A stretch of DNA of 64,000 bases from contig CANTFK010000037.1 in the NCBI GenBank assembly GCA_947646735.1, positions 270,655-334,654 of the forward strand, given 5' to 3'. The first letter of the stretch is position 1, and each line of letters opens with the position of its first letter. Source of the DNA: Peronospora farinosa. Its lineage: Eukaryota > Oomycota > Peronosporomycetes > Peronosporales > Peronosporaceae. A program made the position numbers and the translations under genes. Shown one piece after another: positions 22,601 through 32,497 of the stretch. Below the pieces are notes generated by a model, which saw only the letters and a program-made list of their open reading frames with translations, did not search any database and was not told where the DNA came from.

Positions 22601-23311
22601 CCAGCTATTGCATCTGATGCTGCTAATGCTACATCGGAGGCCATGCCGCCCGCGCCGGTTTCTCTCATGGCGTCGGCGAGCCTGCCAGTCCCAGTACAGA
22701 ATATTTCAGCTGTAAAAGAGCCTGTTTCTGTTCGGCAATCTCCAGCTAACGCGCGGTCGTCTTCAGTTGTATTACTGGGTCCAAATGTGACTCCTGGTCA
22801 TGAATCCAGGGCTTCTGAAACTCTAGATACTTCTGCAACACCGGAAGTATCGTTAAGTCTAACGAATGCAACGGGGTTGCAGAATGCTGTGTCACCTCCG
22901 ATGCCAAATGTATTCGTCGAAACTATGGAAGAAGAATCAGTGTTGGCCTTTGTGGACGAACGAAGTTCCCAAGCAGAATTTGCCATCGAGATCGTGCAGA
23001 CGCCTGCTCGCACTGTCGAGGTATCGGCAGAACCAGAAGGATCAGCAGGAGCAGAACCATCTGTTAATGATATTGGAAGCGCCCCCATTCACAATGTATC
23101 AGTAACAGACGCCACGGCCATGGTCGATGAGAGTGAAGCCACCGACCATGACGCACCAAATAGGACAAGCAGCAGTAGCAGTGGCAGTGATGGCGAGGAT
23201 GCACTCGCAGATGCACACGAGTCAGAGAGAGAAATTGACCTATCGACCTCGCCGAAGAAGCAAGTGCTGCAGCAACCCGAATCTCTCCTTACGCCATCGT
23301 CGGTGGTGTGA
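19664..23311 (+). CDS. PH / NTF2-like / C2 / MAP kinase (TEY) fusion protein
   Basis: A 1215-aa intronless gene. The first ATG at 19664 is used; the frame extends nine codons upstream without an ATG. Domains: PH (about 60-157, starting WEGYVRKKGDWLPRWEERYL), an NTF2/SnoaL-like fold (about 185-320), a C2-like domain (about 345-520, with WNSKHDIPFAG and FILIEAWEVMDSNGSG), and a MAP kinase (about 603-915) with glycine loop GQGAYGCV, catalytic Lys in LAIK (~633), HRDLKPSN (~730), DFG (~748), activation loop TEY (~763) and VVTRWYRAPE. A Ser/Ala/Glu-rich tail of 300 residues follows. The kinase is ERK-like and has all catalytic residues. The N-terminal part would tether it to phosphoinositide membranes. 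This architecture is not usual in animals, fungi or plants. Confidence 0.93.
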   Translation: MELSTFVTTTELPTQGRDLLLGAFSNGSNNVINNTTNKNNMDDLLRNSSSISTSTPITHEVHWEGYVRKKGDWLPRWEERYLILDGATLTYYNSKEEARSARNLRGRMIINKVRPENYGKAHGFLLETQGHKYFHLCCSTELEKDMWVEMMQAAIEEGVRHDAHNSLSIEGIEALQMQTSPTQVDLRGFYFAFRQLLISHSSSPQFFPKLSRDVVLTSNYAPTVPFWGEYHGLDGVLHFFSILYETVEITAFFVTDIAQAKEGSTAVVAGRETMKNRDNGRKFTQQWQHTIEFAPDGRVKNLTISADPIAASAVFGCSATSSLSLPMAAVVGNTVHDNPAGKFHVVVFRGEQISDQGFIDDIEQIDGLEADDEKQPSNRRVFLGLRLVTDGKNNVYAPTSSSNCVARTRTCDPEESRDPKWNSKHDIPFAGSLRGKPCFILIEAWEVMDSNGSGEASERVVGVAKVNLAPFLALASSSRTVRESVIHSDIARGAVPQWYTLLSASETKFTCGRVQLSISFEASTASFAAMSRSNLAVAPRNGIDGDSPGLDSNAPTPQVYPSGAMVQSMSHRVALARGCSFRDTKRDNHQFRVGNTNFDVPKRYQMIKAVGQGAYGCVIAASDTETGQALAIKNIPNAFNDLIDAKRILREIRLMRHLNHPNLVNLLDLLRPPTLQEFNDVYIVTDLMETDLHRVIHSNQSISDDHVQYFLYQMLVAINYVHSAEVLHRDLKPSNILVNSDCDLKLCDFGLARGIQGMDSGLTEYVVTRWYRAPELLLSSKYDKQMDVWAIGCILAEMLGRRPLFPGHDYLHQLKIIMDVVGSPSENSLDFITNPKAKRFILRQPKKPKVPLSSVYPRATPQCLDLLEKMLVFDPRKRITIQEALAHPYLSLVRDRSVEKTCPSSFDFAFENADLTKQKLQELIFEDVCTFHPDARISDPVLSVASAAVSDASSRSHSLSRADSTSSTRRPKAPGSASSPAIASDAANATSEAMPPAPVSLMASASLPVPVQNISAVKEPVSVRQSPANARSSSVVLLGPNVTPGHESRASETLDTSATPEVSLSLTNATGLQNAVSPPMPNVFVETMEEESVLAFVDERSSQAEFAIEIVQTPARTVEVSAEPEGSAGAEPSVNDIGSAPIHNVSVTDATAMVDESEATDHDAPNRTSSSSSGSDGEDALADAHESEREIDLSTSPKKQVLQQPESLLTPSSVV

Positions 23312-24189
23312 GTCCAAGGTTAAAATGGTAAACTCCGCGGTGATCGAAGCAATAGCGTTGCTTTTGTGTCGTCCTATTTTCACACATGAGGACGGCTTGA
23401 TCACTGAAGCATAAAGTATACGGAGGAACGCGAACTACGAATTATTTCGCCACGCGCGCCTCCGTATACGATACGCACGAGTAAAGTCCGATACCCGGAC
23501 TTGCAGGACGATGTGCGGAAGACAGTATATGTGCGCATCACTCGGCGATGGCGGTAAGAAGCTTGCGCGGAAGTTGGAGAGAGTACGGCGTACAGAATTG
23601 AATAAAATGAAGTGATGCTTTTGCGTTATGAGATCGTTCCTTCCCGTGATTTTTTCTAATCAGAACATTTGAGGCTGCACCTCAGCGTCACGTAATAAGC
23701 CTTACTACAATGCTACTCAGCGCATCGCTCTAGTGACAACAATCCGCACGGAAAAGATAGAAATCATCTAAGCCTGGACGGGATTCGTCATACTTCTTGG
23801 ATGAGCACAATCTCCTGTTTCATCTGAGCTTTATGAAATTGCAGTAGTATTGATTCACAGCCTCGTCACTGATGTCTCCGCTTCTTTTACATGTAGTAGG
23901 TAATGACCGGCGGTAGTTGTGCAGCCAAAGTACCGCCAAGGCTTGGGACAATCCGTGAAATCATGATGCAATCCAAAATTGAGCTGTGAGATGGCAGATA
24001 CTTTTGAACATTACTCATCATCAGCTCTTACAGTGACATCTTTGTCGACACTTGTGAATCGAAACTTGAAACCAAGAGCTGTAACAAGGCAAATGTTAAT
24101 CTATAGTGAGCTTTGAAGTCTTCACGGCAGATAAAAGGTGTGGCAGATTGACGTCTATTCCAAGCAATTCAGCTGCAATTAACGCCGTC
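23312..24189. other. Intergenic region between convergent genes
   Basis: Spacer between the ends of the MAPK fusion gene (plus) and Sm-D2 (minus). Holds the 3' ends of both. No gene is recognised. Confidence 0.5.
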
Positions 24190-24658
24190 CTAAGCGTGCG
24201 GGTTTCGCAGCACGAGAATAACTGAATCCCCACGCAAAAACATTTTGCTGACAAACCGGTCCTTGTTGACAGGTTTGGCTGCTTTCTTGCCCTTGCCTGA
24301 CTTGGGCACCTCCGTCCACATCTCCTTTACGTTCTCCAGCACCATGTTACAATGACGGTCGAATGCCTTAACGCGAGCCAATAACTTGTGGTTATTGCGA
24401 ACATTAATAAGCACCTGCGAATTATTTTTAACGCTGTGCATGAGCACAGACAGTGGCCCCTTTTGAAACTCCTCTTCGTCTTCTTGCACGCGCTTGAACT
24501 CACTCGTCTTTCCGATGCTACAGAAATAAATATTGAATGCGATACAAGCACAATTACAATCAAAAGTTAATTTATCAGCAAGTTAGTCGTAGGTCACTGT
24601 TCCTAACGCGTAATATAAAGACAGGATCGACTCATACAGACACGGCATACCTCGTCAT
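24190..24658 (-). CDS. SNRPD2: Small nuclear ribonucleoprotein Sm-D2
   Basis: Core Sm-ring subunit of spliceosomal U1, U2, U4 and U5 snRNPs; pairs with Sm-D1 and assembles on the snRNA Sm site. Two exons: exon 1 24651-24658 is only 8 coding bases (ATGACGAG), then a GT-AG phase-2 intron 24518-24650 (133 bp), then exon 2 24190-24517. The product is 111 aa, the usual size. Sm1 ([21 protein letters not shown]) and Sm2 ([17 protein letters not shown]) motifs are clear, with the typical D2 insert ending KPVNKDR between them. The first exon is inferred because exon 2 has no ATG before the conserved acidic [10 protein letters not shown] start and the splice gives a sensible N-terminus. Confidence 0.93.
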
Positions 24659-25926
24659 GATGTCTCGAATCTATAGATAGATGAATGGAGCTTTTCATTT
24701 CGTACTTAATAAAATAAATACAGTATATATTCCTTTTTTTAAGAAGTTAGACAAAGTCAAAGTATTAGTAACTTAAGAAAAATATGTCTATATACAACGA
24801 TATTTATGCAATGGTTGGAGATACGAAATTGAGCACCTTCAAGTAACATCGACGCGCATGTATCGACGGGTTGGCTCGATCAACTAGTCACTTTCGATAG
24901 CGTACTGAGGCGGAAAAAGCTAAGCGCCTGAAGCAACACGGCGGTTCACGTAGAATTCTGTATAGTTGACAACGTGTCCTTTTCTTTATCGATTGACTTT
25001 AGGGCTCGTGTAGCACTCCCAGCACATACGTTCCCATTTCAAGGACGCTCTTTTGGCGAATAGGACGGTTTAGCAGTATTCTGTCTTCCATCTTTTCGCC
25101 CTCTTCTTCGCTACTACTGACGTTAAGCGGTAGGTCAGAGCTGCGATCCGTCTATGAGCAAAACACGAGCATATCGATCGCTGTGCTTCTACATGTACAG
25201 AACGTGACAGATCCCATTACTTGTAAATCTTACCAGAAGGGGCACGTCACATCGATTGCAATTATTCCTTATTAATGATATCGCTAATAAGGAGGAAGCT
25301 TGGGTAAGGTAATTAATACAGCTCTATTACTTGTCTTTACACTAATTATACGTAGGACGTAAATAAACACCGTAAACTTGTATGACAGGGACGTCCCAGG
25401 TTAATTACACAATACCACCTGTCGTTAAGGACGGTCATTTTTCGCACAATGTCGTGCCGACATATTGTTACGCCGCTTGATTATGAGCTTGCACACGTGT
25501 CGGATCACGACGGATCTGTACTTTCGAATATGCTTGTCACATCAAAAGGATGAGAAGTTCACTCATTCGGTGCGATATTAGCCACAGCAAGAATAGCAAG
25601 ATCGACTGGCTGTCTCTTGAACAGGCAGCACGTTACACAGAAATGAATGTGCCGATGGCCGCATCACTATCTTCTTGTGCTTATAATCCAGCTCGTGTAG
25701 TTGTTTGAAGCACAAGAGATGACATTCTCATAGTATCAATGTGTCTTTTAGCGTGCGTACGCAGTGGTGAAGGTCAGCGTAAACAGGGCGTTTATCACCG
25801 AGCAAACAAAGCAGCGAGTATAAAAGGCAAGCGCTGCAGAAGCCTCTGCCAGCAGAGCAACAGCCCGTGAAAAAGTGCTACTACAAGCTTAGATTAATTC
25901 AGCTATAGGAGCAGCCTTAGGATCTA
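24659..25926. other. Intergenic region, nothing coding recognised
   Basis: Long spacer upstream of Sm-D2 and HSP110. A TATAAAAGG box lies near 25819, about 110 bases before the hairpin at 25927. The rest shows no recognisable gene. Confidence 0.5.
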
Positions 25927-26037
25927 TGCACACGAACGATGTTGAAGAGGCAAAGGCAGTGTCTTCTGAGGCAACGTGTGGGGTAGGTTAAAGCCAGCTC
26001 ACACCCACAAGAAGACCACTGCCCTGTCTTGTGTGCA
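25927..26037 (+). ncRNA. Long imperfect hairpin, candidate structured RNA
   Basis: Paired arms: TGCACAC/GTGTGCA (25927-25933, 26031-26037), GGCAGTG/CACTGCC (25955-25961, 26017-26023), TCTTCT/AGAAGA (25962-25967, 26010-26015) and TGTGGG/CCCACA (25977-25982, 26004-26009). The right arm is almost continuous over 20 bases; the left has a 9-nt bulge. The loop is 21 nt. A TATA-like box lies upstream. No known RNA family is recognised; it could also be a remnant of an inverted-repeat transposon. Confidence 0.35.
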
Positions 26038-26440
26038 CAACGCGTCGATGAGCGACGTCATCGTGTCTAATAATTAATCCGATTCAGAGACAATTCGAGA
26101 ACTTTCTTGACACGTGGATGCAAGTTACTGCATCCACTGTTGTAGCAACTCGAAACCAGAAAAGGAGGTGTTTCCAACGCTATAGACCTATACGCATGAT
26201 AATGGCAGATACTTCAGTTCTCAATCAACGAACGAGCTGCACATTTATTTCCTTAAAAGTCGCAATTTCGCACAGGTTGAGTGACTGGCTGCCAGTCAAA
26301 TTTCATCAAACGTATCTTTTAAGATGTTTAGATCTTGCAATGATACTCATTCCTAGAGGAAATTTGAGCTTGTACAAAGTCAGAGCATACATGCATTGTC
26401 ACAAGTATATATGATAATACAGGTTTCTCATTAGATCCGT
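26038..26440. other. Intergenic region upstream of HSP110
   Basis: AT-rich; a 98-codon open frame at 26118-26414 shows nothing recognisable. Promoter region of the chaperone gene. Confidence 0.45.
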
Positions 26441-26448
26441 TTCTAGAA
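26441..26448 (+). promoter_or_regulatory. Heat-shock element upstream of HSP110
   Basis: TTCTAGAA is two perfectly inverted NTTCN/NGAAN units, 98 bases before the HSP110 ATG, followed by a CT-rich stretch. This fits heat-shock-factor control. It is a short motif, so chance is possible. Confidence 0.45.
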
Positions 26449-26545
26449 TGAACCTCCCTCCCTCCTACCAAGTCACTTTCGTTTTGGCACTTAAACCCCC
26501 TCCTTCCCTTTTCTCAAACTCTTTAACCGTATTAAAACTCAAACC

Positions 26546-28966
26546 ATGTCCGTTATCGGTGTGGACTTTGGTAACGTTGACTGTGTCATTGGTCAGGCGA
26601 AACGTGGTGGCATTGACATTATCTTGAATGAAAATTCGAATCGTAAAAATCCGAATATGGTCTGTGTCCAAGGCAAACAGCGCTTCATTGGTGAGGCAGC
26701 CATTAGTATGGCACGTATGCACTATAAGAATACGGCTACGGACATTAAACGTTTAATTGGGTGTAAATTTAATCACCCAGAGGTCCAGCAGGAGATTGCA
26801 CAGCTTGCGTATCAATGTATCGAGCTTGCAAGTGGTGACGTGGGAATTGTACTCAATTACAACGACGAGCCCGTGACATTTTCGTGTGAACAAGTTGTTG
26901 CTATGATTCTCAACAAGATGCAGAGCATTGCAGCTGCTGCTAATGAGGGTGTAAACCCCGCTTACTGTGTACTCTCATGCCCTGGCTACTACACTGACGT
27001 GCAACGTCGTGCTCTGCTTAATGCCACGAAAATCGCGGGTCTCAACTGCCTGCGTCTCATTAATGAGCATACGGCCATTGCCCTAGCCTATGGCATCTAC
27101 AAATCGGCTCGTAACCTCTTTCACGAGACAGATCCTCAGCACGTCATGTTTATTGATTTGGGCCACGCGAGCTACACGGTCTCAATTGTCGCCTTTGTAC
27201 AAGGCCGTCTCACAGTTAAATCGGTCGCTTTTGACCGTTTTCTCGGTGGACGTGACTTTGATTTGGTCATTGCCAAGGACGCAGCTGCCAAGTTTGCTGA
27301 AAAATACAAGACAAACCCGCTTGACAACCCCAAGTCACGCATTAAATTGCTTTCGGCTTGCGAGAAGGCCAAGAAAAACCTTAGTCCGTATGGCGTCTCG
27401 GCTACGCACCTTAACATTGAGTGTCTCGCGGATGACCGTGACTACAATGCGCAGGTGACGCTTGAGGAGTTTGAGGGACTTATTGCTCCGCTTTTGGAGC
27501 GTCTGGATGGACCCCTTGAGCGCGCTCTTGCTGACGCCGGTGTAGAGAAGTCGCAGCTAACGAATGTAGAGATTGTCGGTGGTGGCACCCGTGTGACCAG
27601 TGTAAAGCGCCACATTGCCGAGGTTTTGGGTCTGGACAAGGAACAGCAGAATTATGGTCTCAGTACGACTTTGAACGCTGACGAGTCAGTGGCCCGCGGT
27701 TGTGCCCTAAACTGTGCTATCCTATCGCCCATGTTTAAAGTGAAGGAGTTCAGCGTCACGGATCGTGTGCACTTCCCCGTGCGTGTGTCGTGGGACGGCA
27801 GCGCCTTAGCTGCTACGGACACCGCTGACGACGATGAGGACGTAAACATGGAGGTCCCCGCTTCAGACGACAGCGCACTGGTGATCTTTACTCGCAAGGA
27901 CGAATACCCAAAGACAAAACGCATAACATTCCGCCGCGACAAGCCGTTCTCTATCGATGCGCTTTACGATGAGTCAGCCAAGCCCTTCCTGCCACCTGAC
28001 TATGTGATGGACATCGGCAAGTACACGATCTCGGGTATGCCTGCCCAGGAGGCTGGAGCCGAGATCGCCAAGATCCGCGTAAACGTGCAGCAAGACATGA
28101 ACGGTCTGTTCTCGGTGGCGTCTTCGCAGCTGATGCAGGAAATTAAGGAAGAGAAGTGTGTTGAGGCTGAGAACGACGAGAAAAAGGAGGGCGAGGACAA
28201 GAAGGAAGACAAGCCCGCTGAGCCCAAGAAGAAGCGTTTCCGCAAGATCGAGCTTACCGTGGACTCGCAAATTAGTGGTTTGTCGGCTGCTGACGTGTTC
28301 TCTGCCACTGAGCAGGAGCTGAAGATGGCGCAGCAGGACCGTGTGATTGAAGAAACGTTCAACAAGCGCAACGAGCTGGAAAGCTTCGTGTACGAGATGC
28401 GCAACCAGATTACAGACAAGCTGGCTAGCTTCATCACTAGTGATGAAAAGAGCAACCTTGAAACAAAGCTGGTGGAGACGGAGGACTGGCTTTACACGGA
28501 CGAAGGCTTCGACAGCACTAAGTCAGTGTACCAGCAAAAGCTGGATGATTTGCGCAAGCTAACCTCGCCAGTGGAGTTTCGTCTAACGGAGAGCACGGAA
28601 CGTGCCGTTGCTCAGGCTGAGCTAACGACTTTGCTGGAGGAGTACAAGCGCATGGTCAACTCGGGTGACGACGCGTACTCGCACTGGACCGAGGATGAGA
28701 AGACGAAGCTCCGCCAGACATGCGTTGATGCCGAAGCGTGGTTATTCGACGGCCTTACGAAGCAGGCGGAGCTGGATTCGACGAAAGCTCCGGTGCTCAC
28801 GTCGGTTTCCATCCGTAGCAAGATCGCGGCCGTGCGCGTGGTGGCTCTTCCGATCACAACCAAGCCGAAACCGCAACCGAAGGTGGAGACGCCTATCACT
28901 TCTGAGCCAACTGAAGCCACACCTGCTGACGAGAAGGACGAGGCCGAAAAGATGGACCTGGATTAA
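26546..28966 (+). CDS. HSP110/SSE-family molecular chaperone
   Basis: An 806-aa intronless cytosolic chaperone that acts as nucleotide exchange factor for HSP70 and as a holdase. The Hsp70-type ATPase domain covers about residues 1-385: GVDFGN at the start (HSP110s have GxDFGN where HSP70s have DLGT), CPGYYTDVQRRALLNA, INEHTAIALAYG, FIDLGHASYTVS and EIVGGGTRV. The beta domain follows, then a long Glu/Lys acidic insertion (about 535-575) typical of HSP110, and a helical C-terminal domain. It ends EKMDLD, not EEVD. Length fits the HSP110 family (700-850) rather than HSP70 (about 650). A heat-shock element lies upstream. Confidence 0.95.
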   Translation: MSVIGVDFGNVDCVIGQAKRGGIDIILNENSNRKNPNMVCVQGKQRFIGEAAISMARMHYKNTATDIKRLIGCKFNHPEVQQEIAQLAYQCIELASGDVGIVLNYNDEPVTFSCEQVVAMILNKMQSIAAAANEGVNPAYCVLSCPGYYTDVQRRALLNATKIAGLNCLRLINEHTAIALAYGIYKSARNLFHETDPQHVMFIDLGHASYTVSIVAFVQGRLTVKSVAFDRFLGGRDFDLVIAKDAAAKFAEKYKTNPLDNPKSRIKLLSACEKAKKNLSPYGVSATHLNIECLADDRDYNAQVTLEEFEGLIAPLLERLDGPLERALADAGVEKSQLTNVEIVGGGTRVTSVKRHIAEVLGLDKEQQNYGLSTTLNADESVARGCALNCAILSPMFKVKEFSVTDRVHFPVRVSWDGSALAATDTADDDEDVNMEVPASDDSALVIFTRKDEYPKTKRITFRRDKPFSIDALYDESAKPFLPPDYVMDIGKYTISGMPAQEAGAEIAKIRVNVQQDMNGLFSVASSQLMQEIKEEKCVEAENDEKKEGEDKKEDKPAEPKKKRFRKIELTVDSQISGLSAADVFSATEQELKMAQQDRVIEETFNKRNELESFVYEMRNQITDKLASFITSDEKSNLETKLVETEDWLYTDEGFDSTKSVYQQKLDDLRKLTSPVEFRLTESTERAVAQAELTTLLEEYKRMVNSGDDAYSHWTEDEKTKLRQTCVDAEAWLFDGLTKQAELDSTKAPVLTSVSIRSKIAAVRVVALPITTKPKPQPKVETPITSEPTEATPADEKDEAEKMDLD

Positions 28967-29283
28967 TTGTGTAGGGTCGAGAAGGCAGAGAATCAGCATA
29001 CTCAGACACAAAGTAGTTATCACTCACGAGTTCGAACCGCGTTAACATGTTGAAAAGGGTCATGTCTTTAAATAGTAAAGCTGCGAGATTCCTCGTGATG
29101 ATATCAATACACATGACAGTATCAGCTCATGAGCACAGCAAGGTATCGCTGCTATAAGGCTTTCATACATCTGTCAGTAGAAAAACGGACAGCGATATCT
29201 GTCTCGTTTTGACCTGTTTAATTTATTAAAAAAGACATTTGTATCGGGACACAGTTCACATTTCATACAAAACCTCTCTGCAC
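28967..29283. other. Intergenic region
   Basis: Spacer between HSP110 and the SNAPC1-like gene; AT-rich in its second half. No further feature is seen. Confidence 0.5.
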
Positions 29284-32200
29284 ATGCACATGGTATTGAA
29301 TGAATCTAGTCATCGACCTCCTCTACCGGATTTATCGCGTACTATCAATCACACATCCAAACAACATAAACAAAACACCGTGGACTGGGAGCATGCACTA
29401 CAGCACTTTGCAGTGATAATAAGCGACGAGCTAAATGACCTCCATACTCGTTTCCTCCATGAGGTCCGACGTGTAACTCTTGCCTAATTCACTCTTTGTA
29501 TATTCTTTATACATAAAAATTGACTTTATTGACATTTGTAGTATTAACATGTTCTTTTGGTATTGTAGAACGATGTGACTTTTATTGCGTGGAAACGACT
29601 ATGGAAAGAAGCAAAAATGAGTACCACTTTTCTCGTGGAGTTTTGGGAGAGCACACCGACCAAGATACACAAGACAATACTACAACAAACATTAGATGGA
29701 CTTGTCTTGTGTATTGAAGAACATGGTGGAGATTTTGTCAATGCTGTAGATATTGCGGCACTGATTGGCCGTGTGTTTGCAATGTATTGCGCATACTCGG
29801 TCCAAGTTGGCTCGCCCAAGCACAAGATTGATGTGGATCCACAGGCTGGATCGGCGCTGTTAACAATTAATTGCGTCATGACTGGAACGGGAGCTAGGCT
29901 GTTTCCAAGAGCAGCACGTGAGGTGAGAGCGATGATGCATCGGCTTGTGGGTCAAGAGAATGCCTTTCTTCGATGCTTGCAGGGATTTGGACCGACAGTT
30001 CGCGTGAAGAAGCACACATTGAGATCAGGAATTGTTGCTCGTCACGAGTTATCGGTTGTTGCAGACAATGCGCTGGAGGGAAATGCGCCAGTAAGTGCCC
30101 ACTCTTTCTACTATTGTCGACATCGTGTAATTATTTGACTTGTAATTTGTCTAGACAGATTTACAAAAGCAAACTGGAGCAACTAAAGACGCTCAACGAT
30201 CGATACCAAGAATTAATGAGCCGAGCTCGAGCTGGACCCTCGGTATCCGGTGCTGGTGCTAAATTAGGTTTGCGTCGAGCCAAACCCGTTGCGTCAGCAC
30301 CTTTGCTTTCGGCCTCGGTGCATCAAGAAACAAGAAATAACGGACAAGACCTGGCTCGTGCGTTGACTTTATACATGGAGTTCAAGACAAATGAAGAGGT
30401 TCGTAAATACGATCGCGTTGCGCGCGCAGCAGCTGCCTGCGAGAATGATAGCCGAACGTTTCTTGAACTGAGTGACAACAGCAGCAACATCTTGGATTTG
30501 AGCGATCGGGGCAGCGCCATGTCTGGACCGCCCAATTTAATAGCAGCATCTGTTACCTCTAGTCGGCGCAGGTCAAACACAAGGCACAAAGGTGGCGACA
30601 GTGACGCTGTGCTGGTTGAGCTCGAGTCTAATTTGTGCGCAGACATCTCAAGTGACCACGTAGCACCAACTAGAGCCCAATCATTGGCAAAAGGATCCAA
30701 TGAGAAATCATTTTCAACAGTTAGCGAGATCAGTGAAGCAGATAGTGATGCCCTCGCTGACCTTGAGCGCGAGCTGGCGCAAAGTGTCGACGTTGTAAAA
30801 CCTCAAGTACGTGAAAATGCGATTCCTAAACAGACATTGAGTCGTGCACGCGGTAAGCTTGACCGAAAGACAGGCATTGTCACGAGACAAGGTGCTCGTG
30901 CAACAGCTTCCACAGTGATACCTACTTGCACCAAAAGCACCCGATCGACAGCAACGCGAGTGAGAAGTAAATCGGTGGCGAGTCGACTGTCGTTCGCAGA
31001 TTCTTCGGCTGTGTCTTCGTCTGGTGACAATGATGAGCTCGCCGCGATACAAGCTGAGCTAGACGTTTTTCCGTCGCTTTCAGGACCACGGATGGATCAG
31101 TGTGTTTCCCATGGCATCGAGAAACAACAGTCTTCTATCAAAATGAGAAACAGCACAGGGCGACTACCAGCAGCAACACCAAAAGCCAAGCAAGCGGCTC
31201 GACAGGCTTTAGATCGTGCAAGTCGGAGGTCCACGAGACCAAATCAGCACGACCAGCTGTTTACAAGCCCAAGCAGGTCGAGAGCAGTATCGATCGCATC
31301 AGATAGTAGTGAGCTGATAGCCCATCTACAAGCAGAACTTGACCTATCTGCAGAGCCAACGACCAGATCTCGCACATCTATCGCTGTAGTTCAAGCAAAC
31401 AAACCTCGGAGATCGTCTCGATTAAGTTCTATGGCATCAGAAACTGAGAGCAACATAGTTGAAGAGCTGGAGAGAAAATCGATTGCTACTGGTAATCCAT
31501 TAGGAACAGTTTCACTATCACTCGTGCCAGCTCCAGCAAAGACAATCCGAAAGCGGGCTGCCCAGCATACATATACGACTCGAAGTATCGCGAAGAAGAT
31601 ACGACTCAATGATGATGTGACCGCCCCTAGCGTGACTGCCGTTCGTCAATTGCCAGTGACCCAGGCATCTTCCAAGGCTAAAGGTGAGCAGCGAGTTTTT
31701 GGTCCGACTGCACATCCGGAATCTTCTCGAATAAGCTCCGTGCCGTCAGATACCGAAAGTGATGAACTAGCAGAACTGGTAAAAGAGCTTGACATACCGG
31801 CCACCGTCCAAACCTCTACTAGGGCACGACGAAGCAGGAAGTCTTCAGTCAAGAGATCGAATACTCGCTCTATAGCTCAGAATCAGTCACCCGCCTCATC
31901 GAATGTGAGAGTATCTCGTTCTGGTAAAACTCGTTCAGTAGCTTCGGTAATGCCTGACACCGTTGGCCTCCGACATTCTACTCGTTTGAGCTCACAGGGA
32001 TCAGATACAGAGAGCGATGGTTTGGGTGACTTAATGGCAGAACTTGAAAGTGATTCTCTTGTGGTGAACACGAAGAATTCCAAGAAGCCCAGGGCACGAG
32101 TAGCGACAACTCGAAAACCACCGAAGCGTGTTCAAATGGTGAGGTCAAGTCGAAACCAAGCAAAGGAAGTACTAACTGCGGCCCGTGCACCCCATGCCGC

Positions 32201-32369
32201 TCGGCAGCCAGAAAAGGTAGCAGCAAAGCCTTTTACTCGTCAGCCCTCAGCTTCATTAGTGAATATGCGCAGCTCTCGACGATCTACTCGATCCAGCTCG
32301 GCTGCTTTAGACAGTGAAAGTGATGGTCTTGCAGAGCTTGAGGCAGAATTGCAAGCTCGACACACGTAG
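29284..32369 (+). CDS. SNAPC1 (SNAP43)-like snRNA-activating complex subunit with repeated acidic modules
   Basis: Three exons: 29284-29463, 29569-30090, 30159-32369; GT-AG phase-0 introns of 105 and 68 bp; about 970 aa. Exons 1 and 2 resemble the conserved N-terminal region of SNAPC1: a helix ending LHTRFLHE, then FIAWKRLWKEAKMSTTF and, further on, YSVQVGSPKHKIDV. SNAPC1 is part of the complex that binds the proximal element of snRNA promoters and recruits TBP. Exon 3 opens with a coiled stretch (YKSKLEQLKTLNDRYQELM) and continues as a 700-residue basic, Ser/Arg-rich disordered tail carrying eight copies of an acidic module ending L-x-E-L-x-x-E-L. Human SNAPC1 is only about 370 aa, so the tail is exceptional. 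The assignment rests on the N-terminal pattern only. Confidence 0.68.
30597..32366 (+). repeat. Eight dispersed acidic modules in the SNAPC1-like tail
   Basis: Modules begin near 30597, 30735, 31018, 31300, 31438, 31747, 32000 and 32320. Consensus: basic R-x-S-x-R-(L/I)-S-S, then S-D-T-E-S-D, then x-L-A-E-L-x-x-E-L. They are separated by 45-100 residues of basic linker. Confidence 0.75.
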
Positions 32370-32497
32370 AGCTAGACTTGGCAGGAAATAATTTGCGTGA
32401 TAAAGTTTTACTTACAGCTCGTTAAACGAGGCGTGATGCTACTGAGGACAAAAGCATGGTGCTAACGTGTGGAGCTTTGCGAACTCTATAAGCAGAC

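Noticed and set aside
26118..26414. A 98-codon gene upstream of HSP110
   Set aside because: No recognisable domain and no promoter or splice context; probably chance.
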